Shown one piece after another: positions 42,515-51,108 of a stretch of 64,000 nucleotides of DNA. The notes beneath the pieces were generated by a model. That model did not search any database, was not told the origin of the DNA, and worked only from the letters and a program-made list of their open reading frames with translations. Both the position numbers and the translations under genes were made by a program. This DNA is from Geodermatophilus chilensis. Lineage in GTDB: Bacteria; Actinomycetota; Actinomycetes; Mycobacteriales; Geodermatophilaceae. The stretch is taken from assembly GCF_002802985.1 (NCBI RefSeq), contig NZ_NVPT01000002.1, forward strand, positions 1 to 64,000, in the 5' to 3' direction. Positions within the stretch are counted from its first letter, which is position 1; every line of letters begins with the position of its first letter.

Positions 42515-43303
42515 ATGATCGACGCCGCCACCTACGGCCCCTGGGCGGTGATCGCGGGCGGGTCCGAGGGTGTGGGCGCCTCCTTCGCGCACCAGCTCGC
42601 CGACGCCGGCATCAACCTGGTCCTGATCGCACGCAAGCCCGGCCCCCTCACCGAGACCGCCGCGGCGGTCCGCGCCCAGGGGGTGCAGGTGCGCTCCCTG
42701 GAGCTGGACCTGCTGGACCCCGGGGCGCTCAGAGCGATCCGCGGCGTCACCGACGACGTCGAGGTCGGCCTGCTGGTCTTCAACGCCGGCGCGAACAGCT
42801 ATGGCCACGAGTTCGTGACCAGCGACCTGGACATGGTGCAGGGCGTGGTGGATCTGAACATCACCGCGCAGCTGGCGCTGACCCACCACTTCGGCGCGCT
42901 CATGAAGGAGCGAGGGCGGGGCGGCATCCTGTTGGTCGGCTCCCTGGCCGGCTACCTGGGCACGGCGCACACCAGCGTCTATTCGGCGGCCAAGGCATTC
43001 GGCCGGGTCTTCGCCGAGGGGCTGTGGCTGGAGCTCCGCGAGCACGGCGTGCACGTCCTGGAGCTGGTCCTCGGGGTCACCCGCACGCCGGCGATGGAAC
43101 GGGCCGGGCTGGACTTCTCGATTCCCGGACTGAACGTGGCCGAACCTGACGACGTCGCCCGGGAGGGCCTGGCGCACCTGCCGGACGGACCGGTCTGGAT
43201 CGCCGGTGGCAACGACGCGACCGCGGCCAAGCGCAGCGGTCCGGACCGTGCCGCCCTGCTGGAGAAGGCCCACGCGGGACACCAGCGCCTGATCGGCCGC
43301 TGA
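42515..43303 (+). CDS. Short-chain dehydrogenase/reductase
   Basis: 262 residues from ATG 42515, with an excellent AGGAGGAA site. The nucleotide motif AGGSEGVGASFAHQLA is near residue 14, NAGANSYGHEF near residue 90, the Ser of VGSLAGYLG and the catalytic YSAAK near residue 153 (TSVYSAAKAFGRVF). The sequence is of the 'KR-like' SDR type with LELVLGVTRTP replacing the usual PG motif, as in some 17-beta-HSD12/DltE-like reductases. It is the third gene of the kshA unit (94-bp gap). A longer in-frame reading from 42254 would overlap the Cys protein and is rejected. The substrate is unknown. Confidence 0.8.
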   Translation: MIDAATYGPWAVIAGGSEGVGASFAHQLADAGINLVLIARKPGPLTETAAAVRAQGVQVRSLELDLLDPGALRAIRGVTDDVEVGLLVFNAGANSYGHEFVTSDLDMVQGVVDLNITAQLALTHHFGALMKERGRGGILLVGSLAGYLGTAHTSVYSAAKAFGRVFAEGLWLELREHGVHVLELVLGVTRTPAMERAGLDFSIPGLNVAEPDDVAREGLAHLPDGPVWIAGGNDATAAKRSGPDRAALLEKAHAGHQRLIGR

Positions 43304-43332
43304 CCCGGAGACCCACGCGCGTGGTTGCGCCA

Positions 43333-43368
43333 GAACGGCCCTTTCCGGGTTTCCGGGAGGGGCCGTTC
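43333..43368. terminator. Terminator hairpin after the kshA unit
   Basis: A 9-bp stem (43333-43341 with 43360-43368), 30 bases past the SDR stop. The loop contains a further short CCGGG repeat. Confidence 0.6.
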
Positions 43369-43396
43369 GGTGCCGGGGCCCGTGCGCGGGACGACG

Positions 43397-43483
43397 TCAG
43401 GCGTGCGAGCCGCCGTCGAGGCGGAATGCGGCGGCACCTGAGGTAGGCGCCGTCGGCGGACCGCCAACGGCGATCACCGCCCG
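43397..43483 (-). pseudogene. Remnant of an SDR C-terminus
   Basis: The minus strand reads SGAAAFRLDGGSHA followed by TGA at 43399-43397, the typical end of a classical SDR (TGAAFRLDGGSHA style). Just upstream the sequence AVIA fits, but a frame change is needed between the two pieces (ADGAYL appears in another frame). About 30 codons are recognisable in the 226-bp gap 43304-43529, and nothing else there looks coding. Confidence 0.4.
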
Positions 43484-43529
43484 CGAGGTCCTCGTCGTCC
43501 CGGTTCTCCCGTCCTCGGCTCGGGTGCTG

Positions 43530-44993
43530 TCACCGGGCCGCCGCGCGGCCGGCGCGGCGCCCGAAGAAGGTGCCGTCACCCAGCGAGGTGCCGCTGATGT
43601 AGCCCTCCCCATGGATGCCGGCGCTGGCCCGCCCGGCGGCGAACAGCCCGGGGATCTCCCGTCCGGACACGTCGAGCACCCCGCCGTCCACGGTCGTGTG
43701 CAGCCCGCCCAGCGTGAAGCCGGCAGCGCCGGTGCCCTCCCCCGCGCTGCCCCGCCCGATGGCGAAGCCGAGCCGGGGGTCCAGTGCCGCGAACGGGGGC
43801 TCCAGCGGCCGGAGCCAGCGCGCGTGCTTGTGGAACAGCGGGTCGTCGCCCCGGGCGGCGTGCCGGTTGTAGACCTCGACGGTCGCCTGCAGTGCACCGT
43901 CGGGTATCCTCAACTCGCTCTCCAGCTCGGCGAGGGTCTCGGCGGCGTGGGTGGGCCGCACCCCCCACAGGTCCCGCTCCGGGATGGACTCCCAGCCGGC
44001 CTCGTCGACGATCACCCACCACGGCCCCGGCTGGTGCTTGACCGCCGCGGAGCTGAACAGCCCCGGGTAGACGTCCTCGTTGATGAACCGCTGGCCCAGC
44101 GCGTTGACCAGCATCCCGCGCACCATGGCGGCCGGGAGCGCGGTCAGGGCGATCTCCACCGAGCCCATCCGGCGGGTGGTGGCGCCCAGCGCGGCGGCCA
44201 TGCGGATGCCGCTGCCGTCGTCCAGACCGTCGCTGACCTTGCCGTGGCCGAGCAGCACCGGGGCGTGCGCCGCGAGCATCTCCTCGTCGTCGACGAACCC
44301 GCCGGTGGTGAGGACGACGCCGCGCCGGGCCCGGTACGCGACGTCGGCGCCGTACCCCCGGGCGGTCACCCCGACCACCCGCCCGTCCTCCACGACCAGC
44401 GCCGAGGCGAGGGTGTCGGTCTGGACCGGTACGCCGGCCTCGTGCAGCGCAGCCACGAGCTTGTCCATGATCAACCAGCCGGCGAAGCCCTCGGCCGTGG
44501 GCCGGTGGCCGCGCGGCACCGGCCGGGCCAGCTGGTCGTAGGGCCAGGCGTTCTCACCCAGCCACATGAGCCCGTCGCGGGTGGGCGGCATCCATGTGGG
44601 CGCGTCGAACAGGGACTCCTGGAACTCGACTCCGAGGGAACGGAACCAGCCGAAGTGGTCGACGCTGCCGTCGCAGTACAGCCGGAGCTTCTCCTCGTCG
44701 GCGTGGGGGCCCAGGGCGGCGCGGAGGTAGGCGAACATGTTGTCCGCGTCGTCCTCGAAGCCGCACGCCTGCTGCACCGGCGTGCCCCCGCCGAGGTACA
44801 GTTCCCCTCCGGACAGTGCCGAGGAGCCGCCGGGCCCCGATGCGCGCTCGAGCACGAGCACCTCTGCCCCGGCGGCGGCCGCATCGAGGGCGGCCGCCGC
44901 ACCGGCGCAGCCGAGACCGACGACCAGGACGTCGGCCTCGCCGTCGAACCGCTCGATCGCCGAGGCCGGGACCGGGGCGACCGGGCGGCTCAC
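43530..44993 (-). CDS. FAD-dependent oxidoreductase (fumarate reductase/KstD superfamily), function unknown
   Basis: 487 residues from GTG 44993, overlapping hsaC as GTGA. The dinucleotide motif VLVVGLGCAGAAAALDAAAAG is at about residue 22, GPGGSSALSGGELYLGGGTP follows, VVLTTGGF is near residue 240, and the C-terminal flavin motif reads GLFAAGRASAGIHGEGYISGTSLGDGTFFG. The KstD catalytic Tyr-x-Gly-Pro-Gly is absent, so it should not be a 3-ketosteroid delta-1-dehydrogenase. It is the last gene of the hsaE-G-F-A-C operon, which suggests a task on a ring-cleavage or substituted intermediate, for example reducing or introducing a double bond. That is inference. Confidence 0.75.
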   Translation of the reverse strand: MSRPVAPVPASAIERFDGEADVLVVGLGCAGAAAALDAAAAGAEVLVLERASGPGGSSALSGGELYLGGGTPVQQACGFEDDADNMFAYLRAALGPHADEEKLRLYCDGSVDHFGWFRSLGVEFQESLFDAPTWMPPTRDGLMWLGENAWPYDQLARPVPRGHRPTAEGFAGWLIMDKLVAALHEAGVPVQTDTLASALVVEDGRVVGVTARGYGADVAYRARRGVVLTTGGFVDDEEMLAAHAPVLLGHGKVSDGLDDGSGIRMAAALGATTRRMGSVEIALTALPAAMVRGMLVNALGQRFINEDVYPGLFSSAAVKHQPGPWWVIVDEAGWESIPERDLWGVRPTHAAETLAELESELRIPDGALQATVEVYNRHAARGDDPLFHKHARWLRPLEPPFAALDPRLGFAIGRGSAGEGTGAAGFTLGGLHTTVDGGVLDVSGREIPGLFAAGRASAGIHGEGYISGTSLGDGTFFGRRAGRAAAR

Positions 44994-45901
44994 GCGCGCG
45001 GGGTGAAGGCGGCCAGCGGCTCGGAGCCCGACCAGTCGTGGCCCCAGTAGCTGTCGGCGGTGATCTCCTCGGCGGTGTAGGACGTCTCGTCGACCCGCAT
45101 GCCCTCGCAGCCGTACTCGATGTCCCAGCCGCCGGGGGCGCGCACGTAGAACGACACCATCTTGTCGTTGGTGTGCCGGCCCAGGGTCGAGGAGATGGAG
45201 AAGCCCATCCGGTTGACGTTGTCCAGCGCGCGGCCGACGGCGTCGAGCGTGTCGACCTCGACCATGATGTGCACCAGGCCCGGCGGCTCGCCGTGCGGAG
45301 CGGGCGCGATCGCCAGGCTGTGGTGGCGGGTGTTGATGCCGAAGAACCGCACCCGTCGCGGAGACCTGCCGCCGCCCAGGCGCATGGCGCCGCGCGGCTT
45401 GAAGCCGAGCACCTCGGTGTAGAAGGCGACCGTCTCGTCCGGGCAGGTGGTGGGCAGGACGACGTGGCCCATGCCCTGGTCGCCGGTCACGAACTCCTGC
45501 GCCAGACCGGTGATGAGCGGCGAGTGGTCCAGGATCGGGGCGAAGAAGACCTCGACCGGCGTGCCGGCGGGGTCGTCGAAGGCGATCGCCGCCTCCACGC
45601 CCCGCTCGAGGCACTCCTCCTCGGAGAGCTCCTTGACCGCGACGCCCGCGGCCTCCACGGCGCGCCCGACGACGGCGAGGGCGAACTGGTCCCGCACCTC
45701 CCAGCCCACCGCGCGAACGCGGTCGGTGCCGCGGGGGACGACGACCAGCCGGGCGCGTCGCTCGTCCATCCGCAGGTAGAGGGCATCGGGGTTCGGGCCG
45801 CTGCCCACGGCGAAGCCCAGGGCGCCGACGGTGAGCTCGCGCCACCGGTCGACATCGGTGGTCTGGACCTCGATGTAGCCGAGGCCGCGGAGTTCGGTCA
45901 T
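44990..45901 (-). CDS. hsaC: Extradiol dioxygenase HsaC (3,4-DHSA dioxygenase)
   Basis: 303 residues, a type I extradiol dioxygenase with two glyoxalase-fold modules. The Fe(II) ligands are His 146 (GMGHVVLP), His 211 (GLVHIMVEV) and Glu 262 (DIEYGCEG); the second-sphere His pair TRHHSLAI (193-194) and Tyr 252 are present. HsaC cleaves the catechol 3,4-DHSA meta to the hydroxyls, giving 4,9-DSHA for HsaD. It lies 28 bp behind the operon copy of hsaA. The gene order E-G-F-A-C here differs from mycobacterial hsaACDB. Confidence 0.93.
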   Translation of the reverse strand: MTELRGLGYIEVQTTDVDRWRELTVGALGFAVGSGPNPDALYLRMDERRARLVVVPRGTDRVRAVGWEVRDQFALAVVGRAVEAAGVAVKELSEEECLERGVEAAIAFDDPAGTPVEVFFAPILDHSPLITGLAQEFVTGDQGMGHVVLPTTCPDETVAFYTEVLGFKPRGAMRLGGGRSPRRVRFFGINTRHHSLAIAPAPHGEPPGLVHIMVEVDTLDAVGRALDNVNRMGFSISSTLGRHTNDKMVSFYVRAPGGWDIEYGCEGMRVDETSYTAEEITADSYWGHDWSGSEPLAAFTPRA

Positions 45902-45929
45902 GGACGGGTCTCCTGTCGGGTGGTGGGCG

Positions 45930-47114
45930 TCAGATCATCGAGCGCATCGGGCCGGGGGGCGGCTCGATGCCGAGCTGGGAGAGCGCGGAGACGTGGAAGA
46001 TCGAGCCGGGCACGTGGATGGCGTGCACCAGGCCCATGTGCGCGTCGCGCCAGAACCGCTGCAGCGGGTTGTCCATCCGCATGGCGTTGCCACCCGAGCG
46101 CGCCACGATCTCGTCGACCGCGCGCACGGCCCGCCACGCCGCCTGGGTCTGAGTGCGCCGGCCGAGCGCGCGCTCCTCGAAGGTGAACTCGTGGCCGGCC
46201 GCGGCCAGGTCGTACATCCGGGCGGCGTTGTCGAGCAGCGCGGCCCGGGATGCGGCGATCTCGCCGGCGGCCTCGCCGATCGCGTAGAGGACGTACGGGT
46301 CGTCCTTCACCTTGGTGCCGGTGATCTGCACGCGGGTGCGCTGGTAGGCCAGGTGGTGGGCCAGCGCGCCCTCGGCGATGCCGATGACCGCGGCGGTGAT
46401 GCCGAGCGGGAAGGCGCAGGAGAACGGCAGGTGGTACAGCGGGTTGGTCAGCCCGGCGTCCTTGGGCTGGCTGCCGTCGATGAGCTTGGAGTTGTGGATG
46501 ACGCGGTAGGACGGGATGAACGCGTCCTCGACCACGATGTCCTTGCTCCCGGTGCCCCGGAGCCCGACGACGTCCCAGGTGTCCTCCACGATCTCGTAGT
46601 CCGAGCGCGGCAGGATCACGTGGAGGTTCTGCGGCGGCTTGGCGACCTCGCCGTCCTCGTCGCCGAGGAAGGCACCCAGGAAGATCCAGTCGCAGTGGTC
46701 GGTGCCCGAGGAGAACTGCCAGCGGCCGTTGAAGACGTAGCCGCCGTCGACCGGGCGGAGCACGCCCATCGGCGCGTACGGCGAGGCGATCCAAGTGTCC
46801 TGGTCCTCGCCCCACACCTCCTCCTGCACCCGCGGGTCGGCCATGGCCATCTCCCACGGGTGGATCCCGACGATGCCGGCGACCCAGCCGGTCGAGCCGT
46901 CGAGGCTCGCGATCCTCATGACCGTCTCGGCCCACTCGACCGGGTGTGCCTCGGCGCCGCCGTGCCGAGCGGGCTGCAGCATCCGAATTACACCGGCCTC
47001 GCGCAGCGCCTTGGTCGCGACGTCGCTCAGCTTGCCGAGCTCCTCGTTGGCCGGGCCCTGCGCGGCGATCTCCTCGGCGCGCTCCTCGACGGCGGCAAGG
47101 ACGGGGTTCGACAT
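45930..47114 (-). CDS. hsaA: 3-HSA hydroxylase oxygenase component (HsaA)
   Basis: 394 residues from ATG 47114, exactly the length of M. tuberculosis HsaA. It has GVIRMLQPARHGGAEAHPVE near residue 40, GWVAGIVGIHPWEMAMADP near residue 76, NGRWQFSSGTDHCDWIFLGAF near residue 128, DTWDVVGLRGTGSKDIVVEDAF, GGNAMRMDNPLQRFWRD and the characteristic ending ALSQLGIEPPPGPMRSMI, which matches HsaA closely. It hydroxylates the phenolic ring A using reduced flavin from HsaB (53886). It lies between hsaF (8-bp gap) and hsaC. Confidence 0.92.
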   Translation of the reverse strand: MSNPVLAAVEERAEEIAAQGPANEELGKLSDVATKALREAGVIRMLQPARHGGAEAHPVEWAETVMRIASLDGSTGWVAGIVGIHPWEMAMADPRVQEEVWGEDQDTWIASPYAPMGVLRPVDGGYVFNGRWQFSSGTDHCDWIFLGAFLGDEDGEVAKPPQNLHVILPRSDYEIVEDTWDVVGLRGTGSKDIVVEDAFIPSYRVIHNSKLIDGSQPKDAGLTNPLYHLPFSCAFPLGITAAVIGIAEGALAHHLAYQRTRVQITGTKVKDDPYVLYAIGEAAGEIAASRAALLDNAARMYDLAAAGHEFTFEERALGRRTQTQAAWRAVRAVDEIVARSGGNAMRMDNPLQRFWRDAHMGLVHAIHVPGSIFHVSALSQLGIEPPPGPMRSMI

Positions 47115-47122
47115 GGGGGATC

Positions 47123-48202
47123 TCACTTCTTCCCGGCCGGAGCAGAGTTCTTCTCTGCGAGGGCGACGGCGATGTCGATGAGCTGGTCCTCCTGGCCGCC
47201 GACCAGCTTGCGGCGCCCGGCCTCGATGAGGATCTCGGCGCCGGAGACCCCGTAGCGCTGGGCCTGGCGGTCGGCGTGCTTGAGGAAGGAGGAGTAGACG
47301 CCGGCGTAGCCAATGGTCAGCGACAGCCGGTCGAGCAGGCACTCGCCGTCCATCACCGGGCGGACGACGTCCTCGGCGGCGTCGATGATCTTGAGGGTGT
47401 CGATGCCGGTGCGGATGCCGAGCTTCTCGGCGACCGCGACGAAGCCCTCCACCGGCGTGTTACCCGCGCCGGCGCCGAAGCGGCGGGTGGAGCCGTCGAT
47501 CTGCTGAGCGCCGTTGCGGACGGCGATGACCGAGTTGGCCACCCCGAGGCCGAGGTTCTCGTGGCCGTGGAAGCCGACCTGGGCGTCGTCGCCGAGCTCG
47601 GCCACGAGCGCGGCTATCCGGTCGCCGGTCTGCTCCATGATCAGCGCGCCGGCGGAGTCGACGACGTAGACGCACTGGCAGCCGGCGTCGACCATGATCC
47701 GGGCCTGCTCCGCCAGCACCTCGGGCGGCCGGCTGTGGCTCATCATCAGGAAGCCGACGGTCTCCAGGCCGAGGTCCCGCGCCAGCCCGAAGTGCTGGAC
47801 GGAGATGTCGGCCTCGGTGCAGTGCGTGGCGATCCGGCAGATCGAGGCGCCGTTGCCGGCGGCCTCGCGGATGTCGTCGCGGGTGCCGAGCCCGGGCAGC
47901 ATGAGGAAGGCGATCTTCGCCTGCGTGGCGGTCTTCACCGCCTCCTTGATCAGTTCCTGCTCCGGCGTGTGACTGAAGCCGTAGTTGAACGAGGAACCGC
48001 CGAGCCCGTCGCCGTGGGTCACCTCGATGACCGGCACGCCGGCGTCGTCGAGGGCGGCCACGATGGAGCGGACGTGCTCGACGGTGAACTGGTGACGCTT
48101 GGCGTGCGAGCCGTCGCGCAGCGAGGAGTCGGTGACCCGGATGTCGAGGTCGGCGCTGTATGCCTTGGCGTCCTCGAACAGGGCCTGCTGATTGAGGGTC
48201 AT
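47123..48202 (-). CDS. hsaF: 4-hydroxy-2-oxovalerate/2-oxohexanoate aldolase HsaF
   Basis: 359 residues. It is a DRE-TIM metallolyase: [16 protein letters not shown] at the N-terminus carries the catalytic Arg-Asp and His of the family, [17 protein letters not shown] follows, and the metal-binding HGHEN is in [16 protein letters not shown] near residue 200. A C-terminal helical domain contacts the dehydrogenase partner. HsaF splits 4-hydroxy-2-oxohexanoate into pyruvate and propanal and channels the aldehyde to HsaG, its immediate upstream neighbour (10-bp gap). Confidence 0.93.
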   Translation of the reverse strand: MTLNQQALFEDAKAYSADLDIRVTDSSLRDGSHAKRHQFTVEHVRSIVAALDDAGVPVIEVTHGDGLGGSSFNYGFSHTPEQELIKEAVKTATQAKIAFLMLPGLGTRDDIREAAGNGASICRIATHCTEADISVQHFGLARDLGLETVGFLMMSHSRPPEVLAEQARIMVDAGCQCVYVVDSAGALIMEQTGDRIAALVAELGDDAQVGFHGHENLGLGVANSVIAVRNGAQQIDGSTRRFGAGAGNTPVEGFVAVAEKLGIRTGIDTLKIIDAAEDVVRPVMDGECLLDRLSLTIGYAGVYSSFLKHADRQAQRYGVSGAEILIEAGRRKLVGGQEDQLIDIAVALAEKNSAPAGKK

Positions 48203-48212
48203 GTCAGTCCTC

Positions 48213-49142
48213 TCAGCGCGCCGCGGGGACGCGGTCGCCCAGGATCCGGGTGGCGAAGCCCTCGCCGACCGCGGTCGCGGCGGCGGTCATGATGTCGAGG
48301 TTGCCGCTGTAGGGCGGCAGGAAGTCGCCGGCGCCCTCGACCTCGATGAAGACCGCGACGCGGGCCATGCCGCCGCTCATCGGGTTCGGGTCGTCGAACT
48401 GGGGCTCGGCGCGCAGCCGGTAGCCGGGCACGTAGCCGGCGACGTCGGCGGCCATCGACCGGATCGACTCAGCGATCGCCTCGCGGTCGGCGTCCTCGGG
48501 GATGGCGCAGAAGATCGTGTCCTGCATGAACATCGGCGGCTCGGCCGGGTTGAGGATGATGATCGCCTTGCCCTTGCGGGCGCTGCCGATCACCTCGATG
48601 CCCCGTGCGGTGGCCTTGGTGAATTCGTCGATGTTGTTGCGCGTCCCGGGGCCCGCCGAGGGCGAGGCGACGCTGGCGACGATCTCGGCGTACGGCACCT
48701 CGACGACGCGGGAGACCGCGGCGACGATCGGGATGGTCGCCTGGCCGCCGCAGGTGATCAGCGAGACGTTGGGCGCGTCGACGTGCTCGCCGAGGTTGAC
48801 CGCCGGCACGACGGCCGGGCCGATCGCGGCGGGCGTGAGGTCGATGGCCTGGATGCCCAGCTCGGCGTAGCGCGGGGCGTTGGCCCGGTGCACGTAGGCC
48901 GAGGTGGCCTCGAAGACCAGGTCGGGCTTCTCGTCCTGCGCCAGCAGCCAGTCGACGCCCCCGGCCGAGGCCTCGACGCCGTGCTGCGCGGCGCGCCGCA
49001 GGCCCGGGCTGTCCGGGTCGACGCCGATCATCCAGCGCGGCTCGATAAGGTCCGAGCGCTGGAGCTTGTACATCAGGTCGGTGCCAATGTTGCCGGACCC
49101 GACGATGGCGGCGGTCGCCTTGCTCGTCGCAGAGCTGGTCAC
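48213..49142 (-). CDS. hsaG: Acylating propanal/acetaldehyde dehydrogenase HsaG
   Basis: 309 residues from GTG 49142 (GTGA overlap with hsaE). The NAD-binding [14 protein letters not shown] is at about residue 15, and the catalytic Cys of [16 protein letters not shown] near residue 130. [19 protein letters not shown] and the C-terminal [25 protein letters not shown] are family-typical. It oxidises the aldehyde from HsaF to propionyl- or acetyl-CoA with NAD and CoA. Confidence 0.93.
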   Translation of the reverse strand: MTSSATSKATAAIVGSGNIGTDLMYKLQRSDLIEPRWMIGVDPDSPGLRRAAQHGVEASAGGVDWLLAQDEKPDLVFEATSAYVHRANAPRYAELGIQAIDLTPAAIGPAVVPAVNLGEHVDAPNVSLITCGGQATIPIVAAVSRVVEVPYAEIVASVASPSAGPGTRNNIDEFTKATARGIEVIGSARKGKAIIILNPAEPPMFMQDTIFCAIPEDADREAIAESIRSMAADVAGYVPGYRLRAEPQFDDPNPMSGGMARVAVFIEVEGAGDFLPPYSGNLDIMTAAATAVGEGFATRILGDRVPAAR

Positions 49143-49936
49143 TGGTCTCCCCCGGTGAAGGTCAGGGCCACGGAGCCGAGCCCGGCGAACTCGGCGCGGA
49201 AGGTGGAGCCGGCCCGGACGTCGAAGGCCCGGGTGCAGGAGCCGGGCAGGATCACGTGACCGGCCTCGAGCTTCACGCCGAAGGAGGCGACCTTGCGGGC
49301 CAGCCAGGCGACGGCGGTGGTCGGGTTGCCGAGGACGGCGCTGGTGTTGCCGCGGGCCACCTCGGCGCCGTCCTGGAACAGGACCGCGTCGATGTCGGCG
49401 GGGTCCAGGTCGGCGGGGCGCACCCGCGCCGAGCCGAGGACGACGCCGGCCGAGGATGCGTTGTCGGCGATCGTGTCGGCGAGCCCGATCCGCCAGTCGG
49501 CGATCCGGCTGTCGATGAGCTCGATGCTGGGCGCGAGGTACTCCGTGGCGGCCAGCACGTCGTCCTCGGTGCAGTCCTCGCCCGGCAGCGTGTCGCCGAG
49601 GACGTAGGCGATCTCAACCTCGATGCGCGGGTAGCAGTACCGGTCGGCCGGGACGGGCTGGTCCTCGGTCAGCACCATGGTGTCGAGCAGGTGGCCGTAG
49701 TCGGGCTCGTCGACGCCCATCATCTGCTGCATGGCCGGCGAGGAGAGGCCGACCTTGTGGCCGTGCACGCCTTCCCCGGCGTCGCGGCGGCGGCGGATGT
49801 TGAGCAGCTGGATCTCGTAGGCGTCGACGACGTCGATGTCCGCGAAGGTGCTGGTCAGCGGCTGGATCGGCGCACGGTTCCGCTCGGCGGCCCAGAGCAG
49901 GCCGGCCGCGGTCTGGCGCTGCGTGGCGGTGAGCAT
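49139..49936 (-). CDS. hsaE: 2-hydroxypenta/hexa-2,4-dienoate hydratase HsaE
   Basis: 265 residues from ATG 49936 with GAGAGG upstream; a longer in-frame reading adds 17 residues without homology. Typical of the FAH-fold dienoate hydratases are [25 protein letters not shown] (split around residue 60-84), the metal ligands in [23 protein letters not shown] and [17 protein letters not shown]. It hydrates the 2-hydroxydienoate released by HsaD to 4-hydroxy-2-oxo acid for HsaF. It is the first gene of the hsaEGFAC operon; its promoter region overlaps the kshB-side hairpin carrying a copy of the 15-bp box. Confidence 0.91.
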   Translation of the reverse strand: MLTATQRQTAAGLLWAAERNRAPIQPLTSTFADIDVVDAYEIQLLNIRRRRDAGEGVHGHKVGLSSPAMQQMMGVDEPDYGHLLDTMVLTEDQPVPADRYCYPRIEVEIAYVLGDTLPGEDCTEDDVLAATEYLAPSIELIDSRIADWRIGLADTIADNASSAGVVLGSARVRPADLDPADIDAVLFQDGAEVARGNTSAVLGNPTTAVAWLARKVASFGVKLEAGHVILPGSCTRAFDVRAGSTFRAEFAGLGSVALTFTGGDQ

Positions 49937-50010
49937 CCGGGGCCTCTCGGAGTCGGCCCGGCGGGGCGCCGGGATCGGTACCAGCACCGTGGCACCGGGC
50001 GGAGGGGGCC

Positions 50011-50045
50011 GGGCCGCACCTCCCGCTCAGTGGGAGGTGCGGCCC
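50011..50045. terminator. Hairpin terminator after kshB that embeds the 15-bp box (copy 12)
   Basis: A perfect 14-bp stem (50011-50024 with 50032-50045) lies 13 bases past the kshB stop. Its apex, 50021-50035, reads TCCCGCTCAGTGGGA, a variant of the cluster box, 84 bp upstream of the hsaE start. It may act both as terminator for kshB and operator for hsaE. Confidence 0.7.
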
Positions 50046-50057
50046 GGGGTGACCGGG

Positions 50058-51092
50058 TCAGCCCTCGTAGGTGATGGAGAGCCGGTCGCTGACCGGGAGC
50101 GCCTGGCAGGCCAGGATCAACCCGTCGGCCAGGTCGTTCTTGTCGAGCACCTCGTTGCGCTCGAGGGTCACCTCGCCCTCGAGGACGACGCAGGCGCACG
50201 CGCTGCAGGCGCCCTCGCGGCAGGAGAACGGCGCGTCCAGCCCGGCGGCGCGGAGCGCGTCGAGCAGCTTGACGCCCGTCGGCCAGGACACCGTCGACCG
50301 CTCGCCGTCCAGCTCGACGTCCACGGTGGTGACCGGGCCCTCGGTGGGCAGCTCCGCCTGGACCACCTCGGCGAACGGATCGCCGGTGAGCGAGGTGAAC
50401 CGCTCGACGTGCAGCCGGTCTCCGGGCACGCCGGCCTCGGCCAGCGTGGTGACCGCGAGGTCCATGAACGGGCCGGGCCCGCAGATGAACACCTCGCGCC
50501 CGGTGTAGGGGGCGGTCAGCGCCCGGAGGCCGGCCGCGGTGGGCAGCCCCTGCACCGACTCCAGCCAGTGGACGACGGTGAGCCGGTCGGGGTGCTCCTT
50601 GGTGAGCGTGACCAGCTCGTCGCGGAAGATCACCGAGGACTCGTCGCGGTTGGCGTAGACAAGGGTCACCGCGCCGGCGCCGGCGGTGAGCACCGATTTG
50701 AGGATGCTCATGACCGGCGTGATGCCACTGCCACCGGCCAGCAGCAGCAGGTCCTCGTCCAGCGACCGCGGGCAGAACGTGCCCGACGGGCGCAGCACGT
50801 CGAGGACCGAGCCCTCGGCCGCGTTGTCGCACAGCCAGTTGGAGCCGTAGCCGCCGACGGTGCGCTTGACGGTGACCTTGAGCCGCTCGGCGCAGTGCGG
50901 CGAGCTGGACAGCGAGTAGCAGCGGGCCGCCCCGCCCTCGCGCTCGGACGGCACCCGCACGGTGAGGAACTGCCCCGGCCGGTAGTCGAGCGGGAAGGAC
51001 GCCGGGTCTTCGGGCTCGAGCACCAGGGAGTGCGCGTCGGCGGTCTCGCGGACGACCTCGACGACCCGGACACGCTGGGGACCGGTGGACAT
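50058..51092 (-). CDS. kshB: 3-ketosteroid 9-alpha-hydroxylase reductase (KshB)
   Basis: 344 residues from ATG 51092 (M. tuberculosis KshB has 358). Order of domains: FAD-binding with RCYSLSSSP (about residue 57), NAD-binding with GGSGITPVMSILKS and a terminal FICGPGPFMD, then a plant-type 2Fe-2S ferredoxin with Cys in CREGACSACACVV and a fourth Cys in LILACQALP. It passes electrons from NADH to KshA. It is 16 bp behind kstD and closes the hsaD-kstD-kshB operon, an arrangement that links delta-1-desaturation and 9-alpha-hydroxylation. The terminator hairpin follows. Confidence 0.92.
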   Translation of the reverse strand: MSTGPQRVRVVEVVRETADAHSLVLEPEDPASFPLDYRPGQFLTVRVPSEREGGAARCYSLSSSPHCAERLKVTVKRTVGGYGSNWLCDNAAEGSVLDVLRPSGTFCPRSLDEDLLLLAGGSGITPVMSILKSVLTAGAGAVTLVYANRDESSVIFRDELVTLTKEHPDRLTVVHWLESVQGLPTAAGLRALTAPYTGREVFICGPGPFMDLAVTTLAEAGVPGDRLHVERFTSLTGDPFAEVVQAELPTEGPVTTVDVELDGERSTVSWPTGVKLLDALRAAGLDAPFSCREGACSACACVVLEGEVTLERNEVLDKNDLADGLILACQALPVSDRLSITYEG

Positions 51093-51108
51093 GGGCGGGC
51101 TCCTGCAG

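Noticed and set aside
50082-50096. A box-like CGCTGACCGGGA near the kshB C-terminus
   Set aside because: It lies inside the kshB coding region, the left arm does not match, and codon-level constraints explain it. I counted only intergenic copies.
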